DNA from: Clostridia bacterium
Lineage (GTDB): Bacteria; Bacillota_A; Clostridia; Christensenellales; Aristaeellaceae
NCBI GenBank assembly: GCA_017399225.1
Contig: JAFQEB010000025.1
Coordinates: forward strand, 1 to 53,759
Direction of reading: 5' to 3'
Length of the DNA: 53,759 nt
The notes beneath the pieces were generated by a model. The model did no database searches. It was not told where the DNA came from and worked only from the letters and a program-made list of their open reading frames with translations. Shown piece after piece: positions 1-9,237 of the stretch (position 1 is the stretch's first letter; every line of letters starts with the position of its first letter). The translations under genes were made by a program, and so were the position numbers.

Positions 1-423
1 AGTACGGCCCGCAAAGGAAATGTAGCGGCGAATTTGCAGAGGGTTTCTTCCGCTGAAAGCGGAATTTCAGAGAAACCCTCTGCAACCCGAGCCGCCCTGC
101 ACCGCAGCCGCAAAGCGGACAACTCATAGGGAAAAGAGGGGGGACCGGGGGGAAAGCACCATTTTGCTTTCCCCCCGGCGGCTTTGCGCCGCTTTCGACG
201 CGCGAAGGCGGCTCTCTGCGGCAGAATAGGCCTGCCTTGTAGAAAAAGAAAACTCAAAAACCCCAATTTATCGAGCGGTCGAAAACTCACTTCCCCATTA
301 TTTCAGCAGGGCGCAATGATACGCACCGTTCCTGTGTATTGCATTCCCGCAGATCGCTGGTTGGGCAAGCAAGTCTGCCGATCCATAAGCAAACGAGCAT
401 CCAAACCGGATGCTCGTTTGCTT
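1..423 (+). repeat. Family A dispersed repeat, copy 1 (left end cut by window)
   Basis: This stretch has no gene. It matches three other copies (9238-9819, 25899-26413, 36919-37373), all in the same orientation. It starts inside the repeat, so the left part lies outside the window. It holds a long hairpin (34-48 with 71-85, a perfect 15-bp stem around an inner CCGCT/AGCGG stem), a second hairpin with stem CCGGGGGGAAAGCA and its complement near 146-180, and a third near 180-215. The similarity to copy 2 runs on past the common core into the hairpin at 387-423. No ribosome binding site precedes the short open frames, so I regard the repeat as non-coding. Confidence 0.85.
387..423 (-). terminator. 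Hairpin, probable terminator of the sortase gene
   Basis: A perfect 16-bp stem (387-402 with 408-423, loop AAACC) lies 58 bp past the sortase stop codon. The stem ends in AAGC/GCTT and there is no strong T-run on either side. The hairpin resembles the one at 9783-9812 in sequence (AAACGAGCA core), so it may be part of the family A repeat. Confidence 0.55.
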
Positions 424-480
424 GTTATTGGATGATTTGCTCCTTAAGTCCTTACCCATCATCCTGCGGTGGCCTTCACT

Positions 481-1434
481 TTATTCCTGCCAGAGTGCTG
501 CCAGCTCCTCGGCATTTTCATCCGGGCGTACCTGACGCAGGATCACCAGCAGGCGCTGCTCGTGGGCCTCGTCATAGCAGGTGACAAGGGTCAGCAGCTG
601 ATCGCCGTAGCGCACGTCATAGGGCGGCTGCACGCTGGAAAGCTCCCGCGCGCGGCTGATGTAAGCATCAAACTCCGCCTGATCTTCAAACTTCGGAACG
701 TAGAAATTGAAGAAGTCGTCCCCGTCGACGATGCTGCACAGCACCACCGCCACCGGTACATACATATGCCGCTCGTAAATGGTGTTGAAGGAGGTTAGCG
801 GATTCCGGCGGTAGTAGGCTTCCTGCCGCAGCTTGTGCAGCAGGCCAAACATCTCGCCGCTTTTCATGTTGTGGGCATAGATGATCAGATTGTCCGACCG
901 GGGCCAGATGCTGCACTTGGCGTCCAGGAAGGCCGTTCCGTTCATGTTGCTGCGCCCATAGAAGTCACGCCGGAGATAATAGCTCTGGTTGCGCTGCACC
1001 ACCGGCAGGTCGATCTGCGCGATGGCCCGCACGTTCAGCCAGCCCACAAGGTCGTTGTTCTTCTCCCACAGGGCATGGTAGGTCATCAGGATCTCCGGCT
1101 CCCTGGAGGCACTTGGCTTCTGTACTGCACTGACCGTGCTGCGCAGCTGCGCCGCAGGCTCCGGCTCCGTCACCTGGATCTCAGCGGCAGGGGCGGCCGT
1201 TTCTGTTGGGAGATCCGCAGGCGGCTGATGCAGATCTGCCTGCAAGACCACTGCGGGCTCCTCAGTCGCCAGCTCTCCCGCCAGCTCATCCCGGAGGCTG
1301 CGCGACGCCTGCATCTGAACGCCGTAGTTGATCAGCTGGGACGCAGCCCAGATCATCACCGCCGCCAGCACCGCCATGGCGATCCATCGGGGCCAGGGGC
1401 TCCTTTTCGGGGCATAGTAATCCCTTGCGGACAT
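481..1434 (-). CDS. srtB: Class B sortase
   Basis: Membrane-anchored cysteine transpeptidase of 317 residues that joins proteins to the cell wall. An N-terminal membrane segment (about residues 18-37) is followed by an Ala/Pro/Glu-rich linker and the sortase domain from about residue 110. The catalytic residues can be seen: His188 in IIYAHNMKSG, Cys286 in TLVTC and a likely Arg294. The YAHN motif and the long insert before TLVTC are as in class B. The ATG at 1434 is chosen because AAGGAGGT sits 6 bp upstream; the GTG two codons earlier abuts the same site. It lies just downstream of the large Cna_B protein on the same strand, which is its obvious substrate. The symbol reflects the class, not an assigned orthologue. 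Confidence 0.9.
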   Translation of the reverse strand: MSARDYYAPKRSPWPRWIAMAVLAAVMIWAASQLINYGVQMQASRSLRDELAGELATEEPAVVLQADLHQPPADLPTETAAPAAEIQVTEPEPAAQLRSTVSAVQKPSASREPEILMTYHALWEKNNDLVGWLNVRAIAQIDLPVVQRNQSYYLRRDFYGRSNMNGTAFLDAKCSIWPRSDNLIIYAHNMKSGEMFGLLHKLRQEAYYRRNPLTSFNTIYERHMYVPVAVVLCSIVDGDDFFNFYVPKFEDQAEFDAYISRARELSSVQPPYDVRYGDQLLTLVTCYDEAHEQRLLVILRQVRPDENAEELAALWQE

Positions 1435-1461
1435 CTGCACACCTCCTTTTCATGAATTAAA

Positions 1462-1530
1462 ACCGGCACAGCTGATGGAATATTCGACGCTGCCAGCAGC
1501 AATCCCTCTTTCCTCATCAGCTGTGCCGGT
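1462..1530 (-). terminator. Long-stem hairpin between the Cna_B gene and srtB
   Basis: Bases 1462-1477 pair perfectly with 1515-1530 (16 bp, ACCGGCACAGCTGATG and its complement), closing a 37-base apical region. On the minus strand the hairpin is followed by TTTTAATT. It fills the gap between the wall protein and the sortase, so it probably ends most transcripts of the first gene and lets a fraction read on into srtB. Confidence 0.65.
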
Positions 1531-1549
1531 GGTTTTGTTTACCAGTCGG

Positions 1550-4500
1550 TTATGCGCGCCTGCGGCGGCTGATCAGCACCAGACCGGCGCCGGCTGCAGC
1601 CATCAGCACCGTCCAGAGCAGCAGCGGCGTGTTATCGCCGGTTGCAGGCATCTTCAGGTTGGTGATGGTACCGCCGTCGAGGCCTTCCGTGGCGTCCTCG
1701 CCGTCAGCGCTGGTGTACACGGCCATGAATCCGATGCGCTTGGTCTCACGCACGGTGTAGCGCGCGTCCTCGCCGTCCACCTGCGCGGGCAGGTTGTAGT
1801 ACTTGTACCAGCCGTACTTGTCAGGCTCAGGCATGGGCACGTCGGTCGCGACGCCGTTGCAGTACAGCACCAGCTCGATCTCCGGCTTCTCCTCGTCCTC
1901 CTCGTAGCCTTCCCAGACCTTGCGGACGAAGATATTCACCACGCCGCGGTTGATGATCGTACCGCCGTCATAGACGCGATCCGTCTCACCCGCATACTCG
2001 CCCACGTTCTCATAGATGGTCATGTAGCCATCCATGTACTCTTCCGTCACGCTGTAGACGATCTCGTCGCCGTCCTCATTGTACAGCAGCAGATCCTCCC
2101 AGACATACATATCGCCGTAGCGGGTGAATGCGGGCTGGGGATTCATCTTCTTGCCGTCAGCGTAGACCGTCAGCTTGATCTGGCCGCCTTCCCTGCCTTC
2201 CCAGACCTTGGTCACGGAGAAGGAGGTACGGTCGTAGGTGTTGTACACATTGTAGCCCACGACGCGGGTGGTGTAATCCGGCACCACGTCCTCGGTGATG
2301 GTGTACTTGATGGGCTTGCCGTTCTCGTTCATCGGCAGATCGGTGAAGCGCCACATCCAGTTGTCCGCCGCCGTGACCTTCAGGCTCCTGACCTCCCTGC
2401 CGTTGGCCAGCAGGCGGATGGTGATGCTCTCCGGGCGCAGGCCGCGCACATCGTCATCATCGAACCAGAGCTTACGGCCGCTGATGGAGGTCTTCTCCGT
2501 CTCATGGGTATTGATCACATCATGATCAACCACCATGGTGGTGTACTCGGGCACCGGATCCTCGGTGATGGTGTACTTGATCTCCTTGCCGCCGGCATAC
2601 TTGGGCAGGTCGGTGAAGCTCCACGCCCAGTTGTCCGCCGCCGTGACCGTCTTGGAGGCGATCTCCGTCACACCATGCCACAGCCGGATGGTGATGCTGG
2701 CCGGACGCACGCCGTCCTGATCGTTGCCATCCTTCCAGGTCTTGCTGCCGGAAACAGAGGTAGTCTCGGTTTCGTAGGTGTTCGCCACGTTGTAGCCGCT
2801 GACGACCGTGGTGTAGTCCGCGACAGTGTCCTCGGTAATGGTGTAGACGATTTCCGTGCCGTCGGCGTACTTGGGCAGGTTAGTGAAGCTCCAGCTCCAG
2901 CCATCCGCCTCGGTCACGATCTTGGAATCGATCTCCTGACCGTCAGCCAGCAGGTTGATCGTGATGCTGGTCGGACGCTTGCCGTCCTGGTTGTTCGCAT
3001 CATTCCAGGTCTTGCTGCCGGAGACGGAGGTAGTCTCAGTTTCGTAGGTGTTCGCCACGTTATAACCGGTGACGACCGTGGTGTAGTCCGCGACAGTGTC
3101 CTCGGTGATCGTGTAGACGATTTCCGTGCCGTCGGCGTACTTGGGCAGGTCAGTGAAGCTCCAGCTCCAGCCATCCGCCTCAGTCACCGTCTTTCTGTCG
3201 ATCTCCTGACCGTCAGCCAGCAGGTTGATCTTGATGCTGGTCGGACGCTTGCCATCCTGGTTGTTGGCATCATTCCAGGTCTTGCTGCCGGAGACGGAGG
3301 TGGTCTCGGTTTCGTAGGTGTTGGTGACATTGTAGCCGCTGACGACCGTGGTGTAGTCCGCGACGGCGTCCTCGGTGATGGTGTAGACGATTTCCTTGCC
3401 GTCGGCATACTTGGGCAGGTCGGTGAAGCTCCAGCTCCACTTATCCGCCTCGGTCACCGTCTTGCTGTCGATCTTCTGACCACCCGCCAGCAGGTTGATC
3501 GTAATGCTGCTGGGACGCTTGCCATCCTGGTTGTTCGAGTCATTCCAGGTCTTGCTGCCGGAAACAGAGGTAGTCTCGGTTTCGTAGGTGTTGGTGACAT
3601 TGTAGCCGCTGACAACCGTGGTGTAGTCCTTCACGGCATCCTCGGTGATGGTGTAGACGATTTCCTTGCCATCGGCGTACTTGGGCAGGTCGGTGAAGCT
3701 CCAGCTCCACTTATCTGCCTCGGTCACCGTCTTGGAATTGACCTTCGTACCGTCAGCAAACAGGTTGATCGTGATGCTCGCGGGACGCTTGCCATCCTGG
3801 TTGTTGGCATCGTTCCAGGTCTTGGAACCGGAGACGGAAGTGGACTCCGTCTCGTAGGTGTTGGTGACATTGTAGCCGCTGACGACCGTGGTGTAGTCCT
3901 TCACAGCATCCTCGGTGATGGTGTAGACGATCTCCTTGCCGTCGGCATACTTGGGCAGGTCGGTGAAGCTCCAGCTCCACTTATCCGCTTCGGTCACCGT
4001 CTTGCTGTCGACCTTCTCGCCGTCAGCAAACAGGTTGATCGTGATGCTCGCGGGACGCTTACCGTCCTGGTTGTTCGCATCGTTCCAGGTCTTGCTGCCG
4101 GAAACGGAGGTAGTCTCAGTCTCGTAGGTATTGGTGACATTGTAGCCGGAGACGACCGTGGTGTAGTCCGCGACGGCGTCCTCGGTGATCGTGTAGACGA
4201 TTTCCTTGCCGTCGGCGTACTTGGGCAGGTCGGTGAAGTTCCAGCTCCACTTATCTGCCTCGGTCACAGTCTTGGAATCGACCTTCTGACCGTCAGCAAA
4301 CAGATTGATCGTGATGCTGGTCGGACGCTTACCATCCTGGTTGTTGGCATCGTTCCAGGTCTTGCTGCCGGAAACAGAGGTAGTCTCGGTTTCGTAGGTG
4401 TTGGTGACGTTGTAGCCGGAGACGACCGTGGTGTAGTCCTTCACGGTGTCCTCGGTAATGGTGTAGACGATTTCCTTGCCGTCGGCGTACTTGGGCAGGT

Positions 4501-7500
4501 CAGTGAAGCTCCAGCTCCACTTATCCGCCTCGGTCACCGTCTTGGAGTCGATCTTCTGGCCACCCGCCAGCAGGTTGATCGTGATGCTGCTGGGACGCTT
4601 GCCGTCCTGGTTGTTCGCGTCGTTCCAGGTCTTGGAACCGGAAACAGAGGTAGTCTCGGTTTCGTAGGTGTTGGTCACGTTGTAGCCGGAGACGACCGTG
4701 GTGTAGTCCGCGACAGCATCCTCGGTAATCGTGTAGACGATTTCCTTGCCGTCTGCGTACTTCGGCAGGTCGGTGAAGCTCCAGCTCCACTTATCCGCCT
4801 CGGTCACCGTCTTGCTGTCGACCTTCTCGCCGTCAGCAAACAGGTTAATCGTGATGCTCGCAGGACGCTTGCCGTCCTGGTTGTTCGCGTCGTTCCAGGT
4901 CTTCGCGCCGGAAACAGAGGTAGTCTCGGTCTCGTAGGTATTGGTGACGTTGTAGCCGGAGACGACCGTGGTGTAGTCCTTCACGGCGTCCTCGGTGATG
5001 GTGTAGACGATTTCCTCGCCGTCGGCATACTTGGGCAGGTCAGTGAAGCTCCATGCCCAGCCGTCGGCCTCGGTCACCGTCTTGCTGTCGATCTCCTGAC
5101 CGTCAGCAAACAGGTTGATCGTGATGCTGGTCGGACGCTTGCCGTCCTGGTTGTTCGCATCGTTCCAGGTCTTGGAACCGGAGACAGAGGTAGTCTCGGT
5201 TTCGTAGGTGTTCGCCACGTTGTAACCGGAAACGACCGTGGTGTAGTCCGCGACGGCGTCCTCGGTGATCGTGTAGACGATCTCCTTGCCGTCGGCATAC
5301 TTGGGCAGGTCGGTGAAGCTCCAGCTCCAGCCATCCGCCTCGGTCACGGTCTTGGAGTCGATCTTCTGGCCACCCGCCAGCAGGTTGATCGTGATACTGC
5401 TGGGACGCTTGCCGTCCTGGTTGTTCGAGTCGTTCCAGGTCTTGGAACCGGAGACGGAAGTGGACTCCGTCTCGTAGGTGTTCGCCACGTTGTAACCGGA
5501 AACGACCGTGGTGTAGTCCTTCACGGCGTCCTCGGTAATGGTGTAGACGATATCTGTTGTACCGTTGGACTTGGGGAGGTTGGTGAACTGCCAGCTCCAG
5601 TTGTCTGCAGCAGTCACGGTCTTGCTGTCGACCTCCTGACCGTCAGCCAGCAGGTTGATGGTAATGCTCGTCGGACGCTTACCATCCTGGTTGTTCGAGT
5701 CGTTCCAGGTCTTCTTGCCGGAAACCTCCACCGCCTCGACAGTGTACTCGTTATCCACATAGTAACCGCTGACCTTGGTCTCATAGCCCGGCACCGGGTC
5801 TTCCGTAATGGTGTACTTGATCTCCTCGCCATTGCGGAACTTCTGCAGGCCGGTGAAGTTCCACGCCCAGCCGTCCGCCTCGGTCACGACCTTGGAGGCA
5901 ACCTCCTTTGCGCCGTCCCACACGCGGATGGTGATGCTCGCAGGGCGGGCGCCGGCAGCGTTATTGTCGTCGAACCAGGACTTGCGGCCGGATACCTCCG
6001 TGGTTTCCTTCTCGTGGGTATTGGTCAGGTTCATGCCGTCCGCATGGCTGGTGTAGCCGTTGACCGACTCCTCCTGCACTGTATAGCTGATAGGGCTGCC
6101 GCCGGCATTCTTGGGCAGATCCTTGAACTCCCACTCCCAGTTGTCCGCAGCCGTCACAGTCTTGCGCTCGATCTCCTGCATGTTGCCCAGCAGGATAACC
6201 GTGATGCTCTGGGGACGCACACCGTCGTTGTCGTTGTCGTCCTTCCAGGTCTTCTTGCCCCGCACGGAGGTGGTTTCCGGCTTGTGGGTGTTGGTGATGT
6301 CATAGCCGTCCACGCTGGCGGTGTAGCCTTCGGGGACGTTCTTTTCCTGAACGGTATAGGTGATCTTGTTGCCCTGCTCATCGTTGGAGGGCAGGTTGCC
6401 GAAGGTGAACGTCCAACTGGTGTTCGGCGCAGCGTGATGCTCTTCGATCACCTGTCCGTTGGCCAGCAGCTGGATAACGACCTCGTCCGGCCGTATTCCG
6501 TCGGCGTTGTTGTTGTCATCCCAAATCTTCGTGCCGGAGACGACCACCGGCTCCACGCCATAGGTGTTGATCAGGTCGTAGCCCTCCACCTTGCCGATGT
6601 AGCCCGGGAGCGGATCCTCGTGAATGGTGTAGACGATCTCCTTGCCGTCCTTGTACTTGGGCATCCCCTTGAAGGAGTACGCATTGGTGCCGCCCCATAT
6701 GGAGGTATTGACCACCTGGTTGGCCACCTCATGCCCATCGGCATACAGGCGCACCGTGATGCTCCACGGGCGGCTCCAGCCCCACTCATTCAGCCAGGTC
6801 TTGGTGCCGGAGATATCAACGGTCTCATAGTCATGCGTGTTGACGACGGTCTGATTATCCGGATTATAGACGGACACATAGCCCGCGGGTACGTTGACCT
6901 CCTGGACGCTGTAGACGATCTCCTTGCCTGCAGCATCGGTCTCGGGCAGGTTCTTCCAGATATGGTACCAGCCGTCCTTGGCCGTCAGGCGCACAGGCTT
7001 ACCGTGGGGCTTGCCGTCCGCCAGCAGCTGGATCTCGATGTGCTCCGGGCGGATGCCGTCGGCATCATCGCCGTCCACCCAGATCTTCTCGACCGTAAAG
7101 CCCACATCCCAGCTGGTCTCATCCGCCGTGTAGGCGTAAAGATGGCCCTCTGCGTAGGAATACAGGTTCTTACAGATGATGCAGCCGTTGTAGTTGCCGG
7201 AGATCTGCTGCACGTCCGCATCCGGGGCGATCACATGACCGATCCAGTTCTGCGTGGGCAGCACGACAGCGGTTGCATGCTTGAAGTTCCACACGATGGA
7301 GGTGCCTTCGCCGCTCTGCTCGTCGACAGCCGGTTCCTTGCCGCCAAAGAAGACTTTGGCAGCATTTACGCTGCCGCCTTCCTCAACATTGATGGTCGTG
7401 TTGACCTTCTGGCTCGCGTCGCCCACAATGTTGATGTGCTTCACATTGGAGATGTTCCTGATCGTCACATTATCGCCGATGTTGATGGTGATCACATTGT

Positions 7501-8080
7501 CCTCATCCGGCTCGACGATCGTGCTGTTCCTGCTCATGCTCTCCTGGGCATTCTTGACCACAGCATGGGCTTCCTTGAAATTAAAGAAATTATCATTGAT
7601 ATAGACAGGCGTGGTTCCGTTGTTGCCGGAGTCCTTGCCATTGACGCTGTAATGCGTTGTATACCAGTCCTGCCAGGTGCTGACAGTGTTGCTGGAGCCT
7701 ACATACAGGGGCTCAACGTCATTGTTGCGGGAATTGTACTGGGACTTTGGCGCAGCATAATACCCCTTGATGAAGGAAGGGGGCAGCTTATCACCGTCGG
7801 CAAAGCCGGAGTTGCCGGGGGCGCCGTCATAGTCGCCCTGCACCAGCAGCGCGCCCACGCAGTGCAGGCCCAGATAGACATTGCCAAAGGCCAGCACATT
7901 GTACCCATTGAGGAAAGACGCCAGGTGATAATTCCTGTCGTAATCCGTGAAGACATACTCCGCCGGCGTACGTTCTGCCGCAGAGGCACGCACCGGTACC
8001 GACACGCCGCCAAGGGCCAGCACAAACGCCATGGTCAGCAGGAGCATCCGCTTCCCCCAGGTGTTCAGATTCTTCATCAT
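1550..8080 (-). CDS. Giant wall-anchored protein: choice-of-anchor A domain plus 20 Cna_B domains
   Basis: Secreted surface protein of 2176 residues. Order: signal peptide (about 1-34), choice-of-anchor A-type domain (about 35-310, starting YVFTDYDRNYHLASF), twenty Cna_B domains of about 90 residues, then MPATGD, a hydrophobic stretch and RRRRA. Each Cna_B unit shows the Lys (SGSKTW), Glu (YTITED) and Asn (NTY) expected to form an internal isopeptide bond; that chemistry is family knowledge. Domains 7-16 are nearly identical at DNA level. The anchor has Met where LPXTG has Leu. I chose the ATG at 8080 (MMKNL) because it gives a clean signal peptide, although its ribosome site (GGACAGG) is weak; frames open back to 8146 give an unlikely N-terminus. 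Probably an adhesin or stalk; its ligand is unknown. Confidence 0.9.
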   Translation of the reverse strand: MMKNLNTWGKRMLLLTMAFVLALGGVSVPVRASAAERTPAEYVFTDYDRNYHLASFLNGYNVLAFGNVYLGLHCVGALLVQGDYDGAPGNSGFADGDKLPPSFIKGYYAAPKSQYNSRNNDVEPLYVGSSNTVSTWQDWYTTHYSVNGKDSGNNGTTPVYINDNFFNFKEAHAVVKNAQESMSRNSTIVEPDEDNVITINIGDNVTIRNISNVKHINIVGDASQKVNTTINVEEGGSVNAAKVFFGGKEPAVDEQSGEGTSIVWNFKHATAVVLPTQNWIGHVIAPDADVQQISGNYNGCIICKNLYSYAEGHLYAYTADETSWDVGFTVEKIWVDGDDADGIRPEHIEIQLLADGKPHGKPVRLTAKDGWYHIWKNLPETDAAGKEIVYSVQEVNVPAGYVSVYNPDNQTVVNTHDYETVDISGTKTWLNEWGWSRPWSITVRLYADGHEVANQVVNTSIWGGTNAYSFKGMPKYKDGKEIVYTIHEDPLPGYIGKVEGYDLINTYGVEPVVVSGTKIWDDNNNADGIRPDEVVIQLLANGQVIEEHHAAPNTSWTFTFGNLPSNDEQGNKITYTVQEKNVPEGYTASVDGYDITNTHKPETTSVRGKKTWKDDNDNDGVRPQSITVILLGNMQEIERKTVTAADNWEWEFKDLPKNAGGSPISYTVQEESVNGYTSHADGMNLTNTHEKETTEVSGRKSWFDDNNAAGARPASITIRVWDGAKEVASKVVTEADGWAWNFTGLQKFRNGEEIKYTITEDPVPGYETKVSGYYVDNEYTVEAVEVSGKKTWNDSNNQDGKRPTSITINLLADGQEVDSKTVTAADNWSWQFTNLPKSNGTTDIVYTITEDAVKDYTTVVSGYNVANTYETESTSVSGSKTWNDSNNQDGKRPSSITINLLAGGQKIDSKTVTEADGWSWSFTDLPKYADGKEIVYTITEDAVADYTTVVSGYNVANTYETETTSVSGSKTWNDANNQDGKRPTSITINLFADGQEIDSKTVTEADGWAWSFTDLPKYADGEEIVYTITEDAVKDYTTVVSGYNVTNTYETETTSVSGAKTWNDANNQDGKRPASITINLFADGEKVDSKTVTEADKWSWSFTDLPKYADGKEIVYTITEDAVADYTTVVSGYNVTNTYETETTSVSGSKTWNDANNQDGKRPSSITINLLAGGQKIDSKTVTEADKWSWSFTDLPKYADGKEIVYTITEDTVKDYTTVVSGYNVTNTYETETTSVSGSKTWNDANNQDGKRPTSITINLFADGQKVDSKTVTEADKWSWNFTDLPKYADGKEIVYTITEDAVADYTTVVSGYNVTNTYETETTSVSGSKTWNDANNQDGKRPASITINLFADGEKVDSKTVTEADKWSWSFTDLPKYADGKEIVYTITEDAVKDYTTVVSGYNVTNTYETESTSVSGSKTWNDANNQDGKRPASITINLFADGTKVNSKTVTEADKWSWSFTDLPKYADGKEIVYTITEDAVKDYTTVVSGYNVTNTYETETTSVSGSKTWNDSNNQDGKRPSSITINLLAGGQKIDSKTVTEADKWSWSFTDLPKYADGKEIVYTITEDAVADYTTVVSGYNVTNTYETETTSVSGSKTWNDANNQDGKRPTSIKINLLADGQEIDRKTVTEADGWSWSFTDLPKYADGTEIVYTITEDTVADYTTVVTGYNVANTYETETTSVSGSKTWNDANNQDGKRPTSITINLLADGQEIDSKIVTEADGWSWSFTNLPKYADGTEIVYTITEDTVADYTTVVSGYNVANTYETETTSVSGSKTWKDGNDQDGVRPASITIRLWHGVTEIASKTVTAADNWAWSFTDLPKYAGGKEIKYTITEDPVPEYTTMVVDHDVINTHETEKTSISGRKLWFDDDDVRGLRPESITIRLLANGREVRSLKVTAADNWMWRFTDLPMNENGKPIKYTITEDVVPDYTTRVVGYNVYNTYDRTSFSVTKVWEGREGGQIKLTVYADGKKMNPQPAFTRYGDMYVWEDLLLYNEDGDEIVYSVTEEYMDGYMTIYENVGEYAGETDRVYDGGTIINRGVVNIFVRKVWEGYEEDEEKPEIELVLYCNGVATDVPMPEPDKYGWYKYYNLPAQVDGEDARYTVRETKRIGFMAVYTSADGEDATEGLDGGTITNLKMPATGDNTPLLLWTVLMAAAGAGLVLISRRRRA
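2778..5478 (-). repeat. Ten near-identical 270-bp tandem repeats inside the Cna_B gene
   Basis: Domains 7 to 16 of the wall protein repeat with an exact 270-bp (90-codon) period. Differences are concentrated in a few variable codons (FADGEK, LAGGQK, LADGQE; DAVADY or DAVKDY), which occur in shuffled combinations, as expected from repeated unequal recombination. Copy number may vary between strains, and short-read assemblies may collapse this stretch. Confidence 0.9.
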
Positions 8081-8103
8081 ATGCACACGCCATCCTGTCC
8101 CAT

Positions 8104-8120
8104 TATGCCGTACAGGCATA
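8104..8120. promoter_or_regulatory. Palindrome upstream of the Cna_B gene, possible operator
   Basis: TATGCC-GTACA-GGCATA is a perfect 6+6 inverted repeat 24 bp before the chosen start of the wall protein. A related pair with opposite polarity (GGCA at 8185-8188, TGCC at 8194-8197) lies inside the spacer of the araC promoter. Binding by the neighbouring AraC protein is a guess from position only. Confidence 0.3.
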
Positions 8121-8175
8121 GTTAGTCCTATATATTCTACCATCAAGCAACCAAAAATTTCTATGTAAAAATTGC

Positions 8176-8204
8176 TTGTATTTAGGCATTTCTTGCCGTA
8201 TAAT
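8176..8204 (+). promoter_or_regulatory. Promoter of the AraC-family gene
   Basis: TTGTAT at 8176-8181, a 17-bp spacer and a perfect TATAAT at 8199-8204. The start site would be near 8211, giving a leader of about 75 nt before the ATG at 8287. No comparably clear promoter was found for the divergent wall-protein gene. Confidence 0.7.
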
Positions 8205-8286
8205 CACATTGTAACCACTTTCTTGTAACTTACCGCCTATATATTGTAGTTATCTTCCCTTTCACCGCCCAAAAAGGAGATGCCCC

Positions 8287-9171
8287 ATGCCCTATCCAAA
8301 GGCTACCCGCACCGCCATTTCATACCGCTGCATTTACAACAACCACCGCGATTACTACCCGGACGGGCCGCATTCCCACCACAGCTACGAGGTCTTCATC
8401 CACATCCGCGGCGGCCATACCTTCCAGCTGGATGAACAGCTCGTCCCTCTTCGGCCGCTGGACGTTTTTGTCATCCCCCCCGGGCAGAAGCACGGGCTGC
8501 CGGAAGCCCAGCCGCTGAAGGATTACGAAAGCCTCGTCCTTCGCCTGACGGCGGATACGCTGCATGAGCTGAGCTTCCGCGACTGCGACTTGCGCAAGGA
8601 GCTGGATCACATCATCCTCATGCACGGCCAGCAGCTGAAGATCACCCAGGAGGTCTGGCGCAACATGACGCCCCTGGCCAACGCCATCAAGGATGACTCC
8701 CCCACCCTGCACCCGGCGGAAAGGCAGATCAGCATGGGCTGCCTGAGTACGCTCCTGGGCATCCTGTGCTTTGCCAGCCAGCGCGGCCCCCAGCCCTACG
8801 TCACCGAGCGCAACACGGCCCAGTCCATCGTGCATCTGGGCGCGTACCTGTCCCAGAACTTCACCGACGACTGCTCGCTGGACGAGCTGGCTCAGCGCTT
8901 CAGCATCAGCAAATATCACCTGTCCCGCCGCTTCCAACAGGTCTACGGCGTCACGCCGCACCAGTACATCATCCGCAGCCGCATCACCTATGCCAAACGC
9001 CTGCTCCAGCAGGGCGAGACGCCCTCCAACACAGCACAGGCCTGCGGCTTCAATGACTATTCCGCCTTCCTGCGCGCCTTCACCAACCAGACCGGCCAGT
9101 CTCCCTCCCAGTGGCGGAAGGAGCACGCCGCCATCCTGCCCGACGATACCGACGCCCCGGAGGACGCCTGA
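8287..9171 (+). CDS. AraC-family transcriptional regulator with cupin sensor
   Basis: Cytoplasmic DNA-binding regulator of 294 residues. The N-terminal half is a cupin-like ligand-binding fold (HSHHSYEVFIHIRGG, then a VIPPGQKHG turn around residue 75). The C-terminal 100 residues hold two helix-turn-helix motifs (SISKYHLSRRFQQVYG and ACGFNDYSAFLRAFTNQTG), the AraC signature. AAAAGGAGA lies 6 bp before the ATG. It is divergent from the Cna_B wall protein, the usual place for a regulator of the neighbouring gene, so control of surface-protein display is a fair inference. Sugar-responsive control is equally possible, since cupin-AraC proteins in this group often govern carbohydrate genes. Confidence 0.88.
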   Translation: MPYPKATRTAISYRCIYNNHRDYYPDGPHSHHSYEVFIHIRGGHTFQLDEQLVPLRPLDVFVIPPGQKHGLPEAQPLKDYESLVLRLTADTLHELSFRDCDLRKELDHIILMHGQQLKITQEVWRNMTPLANAIKDDSPTLHPAERQISMGCLSTLLGILCFASQRGPQPYVTERNTAQSIVHLGAYLSQNFTDDCSLDELAQRFSISKYHLSRRFQQVYGVTPHQYIIRSRITYAKRLLQQGETPSNTAQACGFNDYSAFLRAFTNQTGQSPSQWRKEHAAILPDDTDAPEDA

Positions 9172-9237
9172 CCGGAACGAAAAAGAGACGCCTCGCAGGA
9201 ACAGCGATGGGAAGGAAGGCGTTATCCTTTATGCTAC

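Noticed and set aside
2778..5478. Regular 270-bp repeats considered as a CRISPR array
   Set aside because: The repeats are coding, contiguous and far too long; there are no unique spacers.
1475..8125. An open frame of over 2200 codons on the plus strand, opposite the Cna_B gene
   Set aside because: It exists because the repeated, GC-biased codons of the real gene leave no stop in one antisense frame. It has no ribosome site, its product is a repetitive Val/Gly/Asp/Arg-rich string without known motifs, and the minus strand has a signal peptide, domains and anchor.
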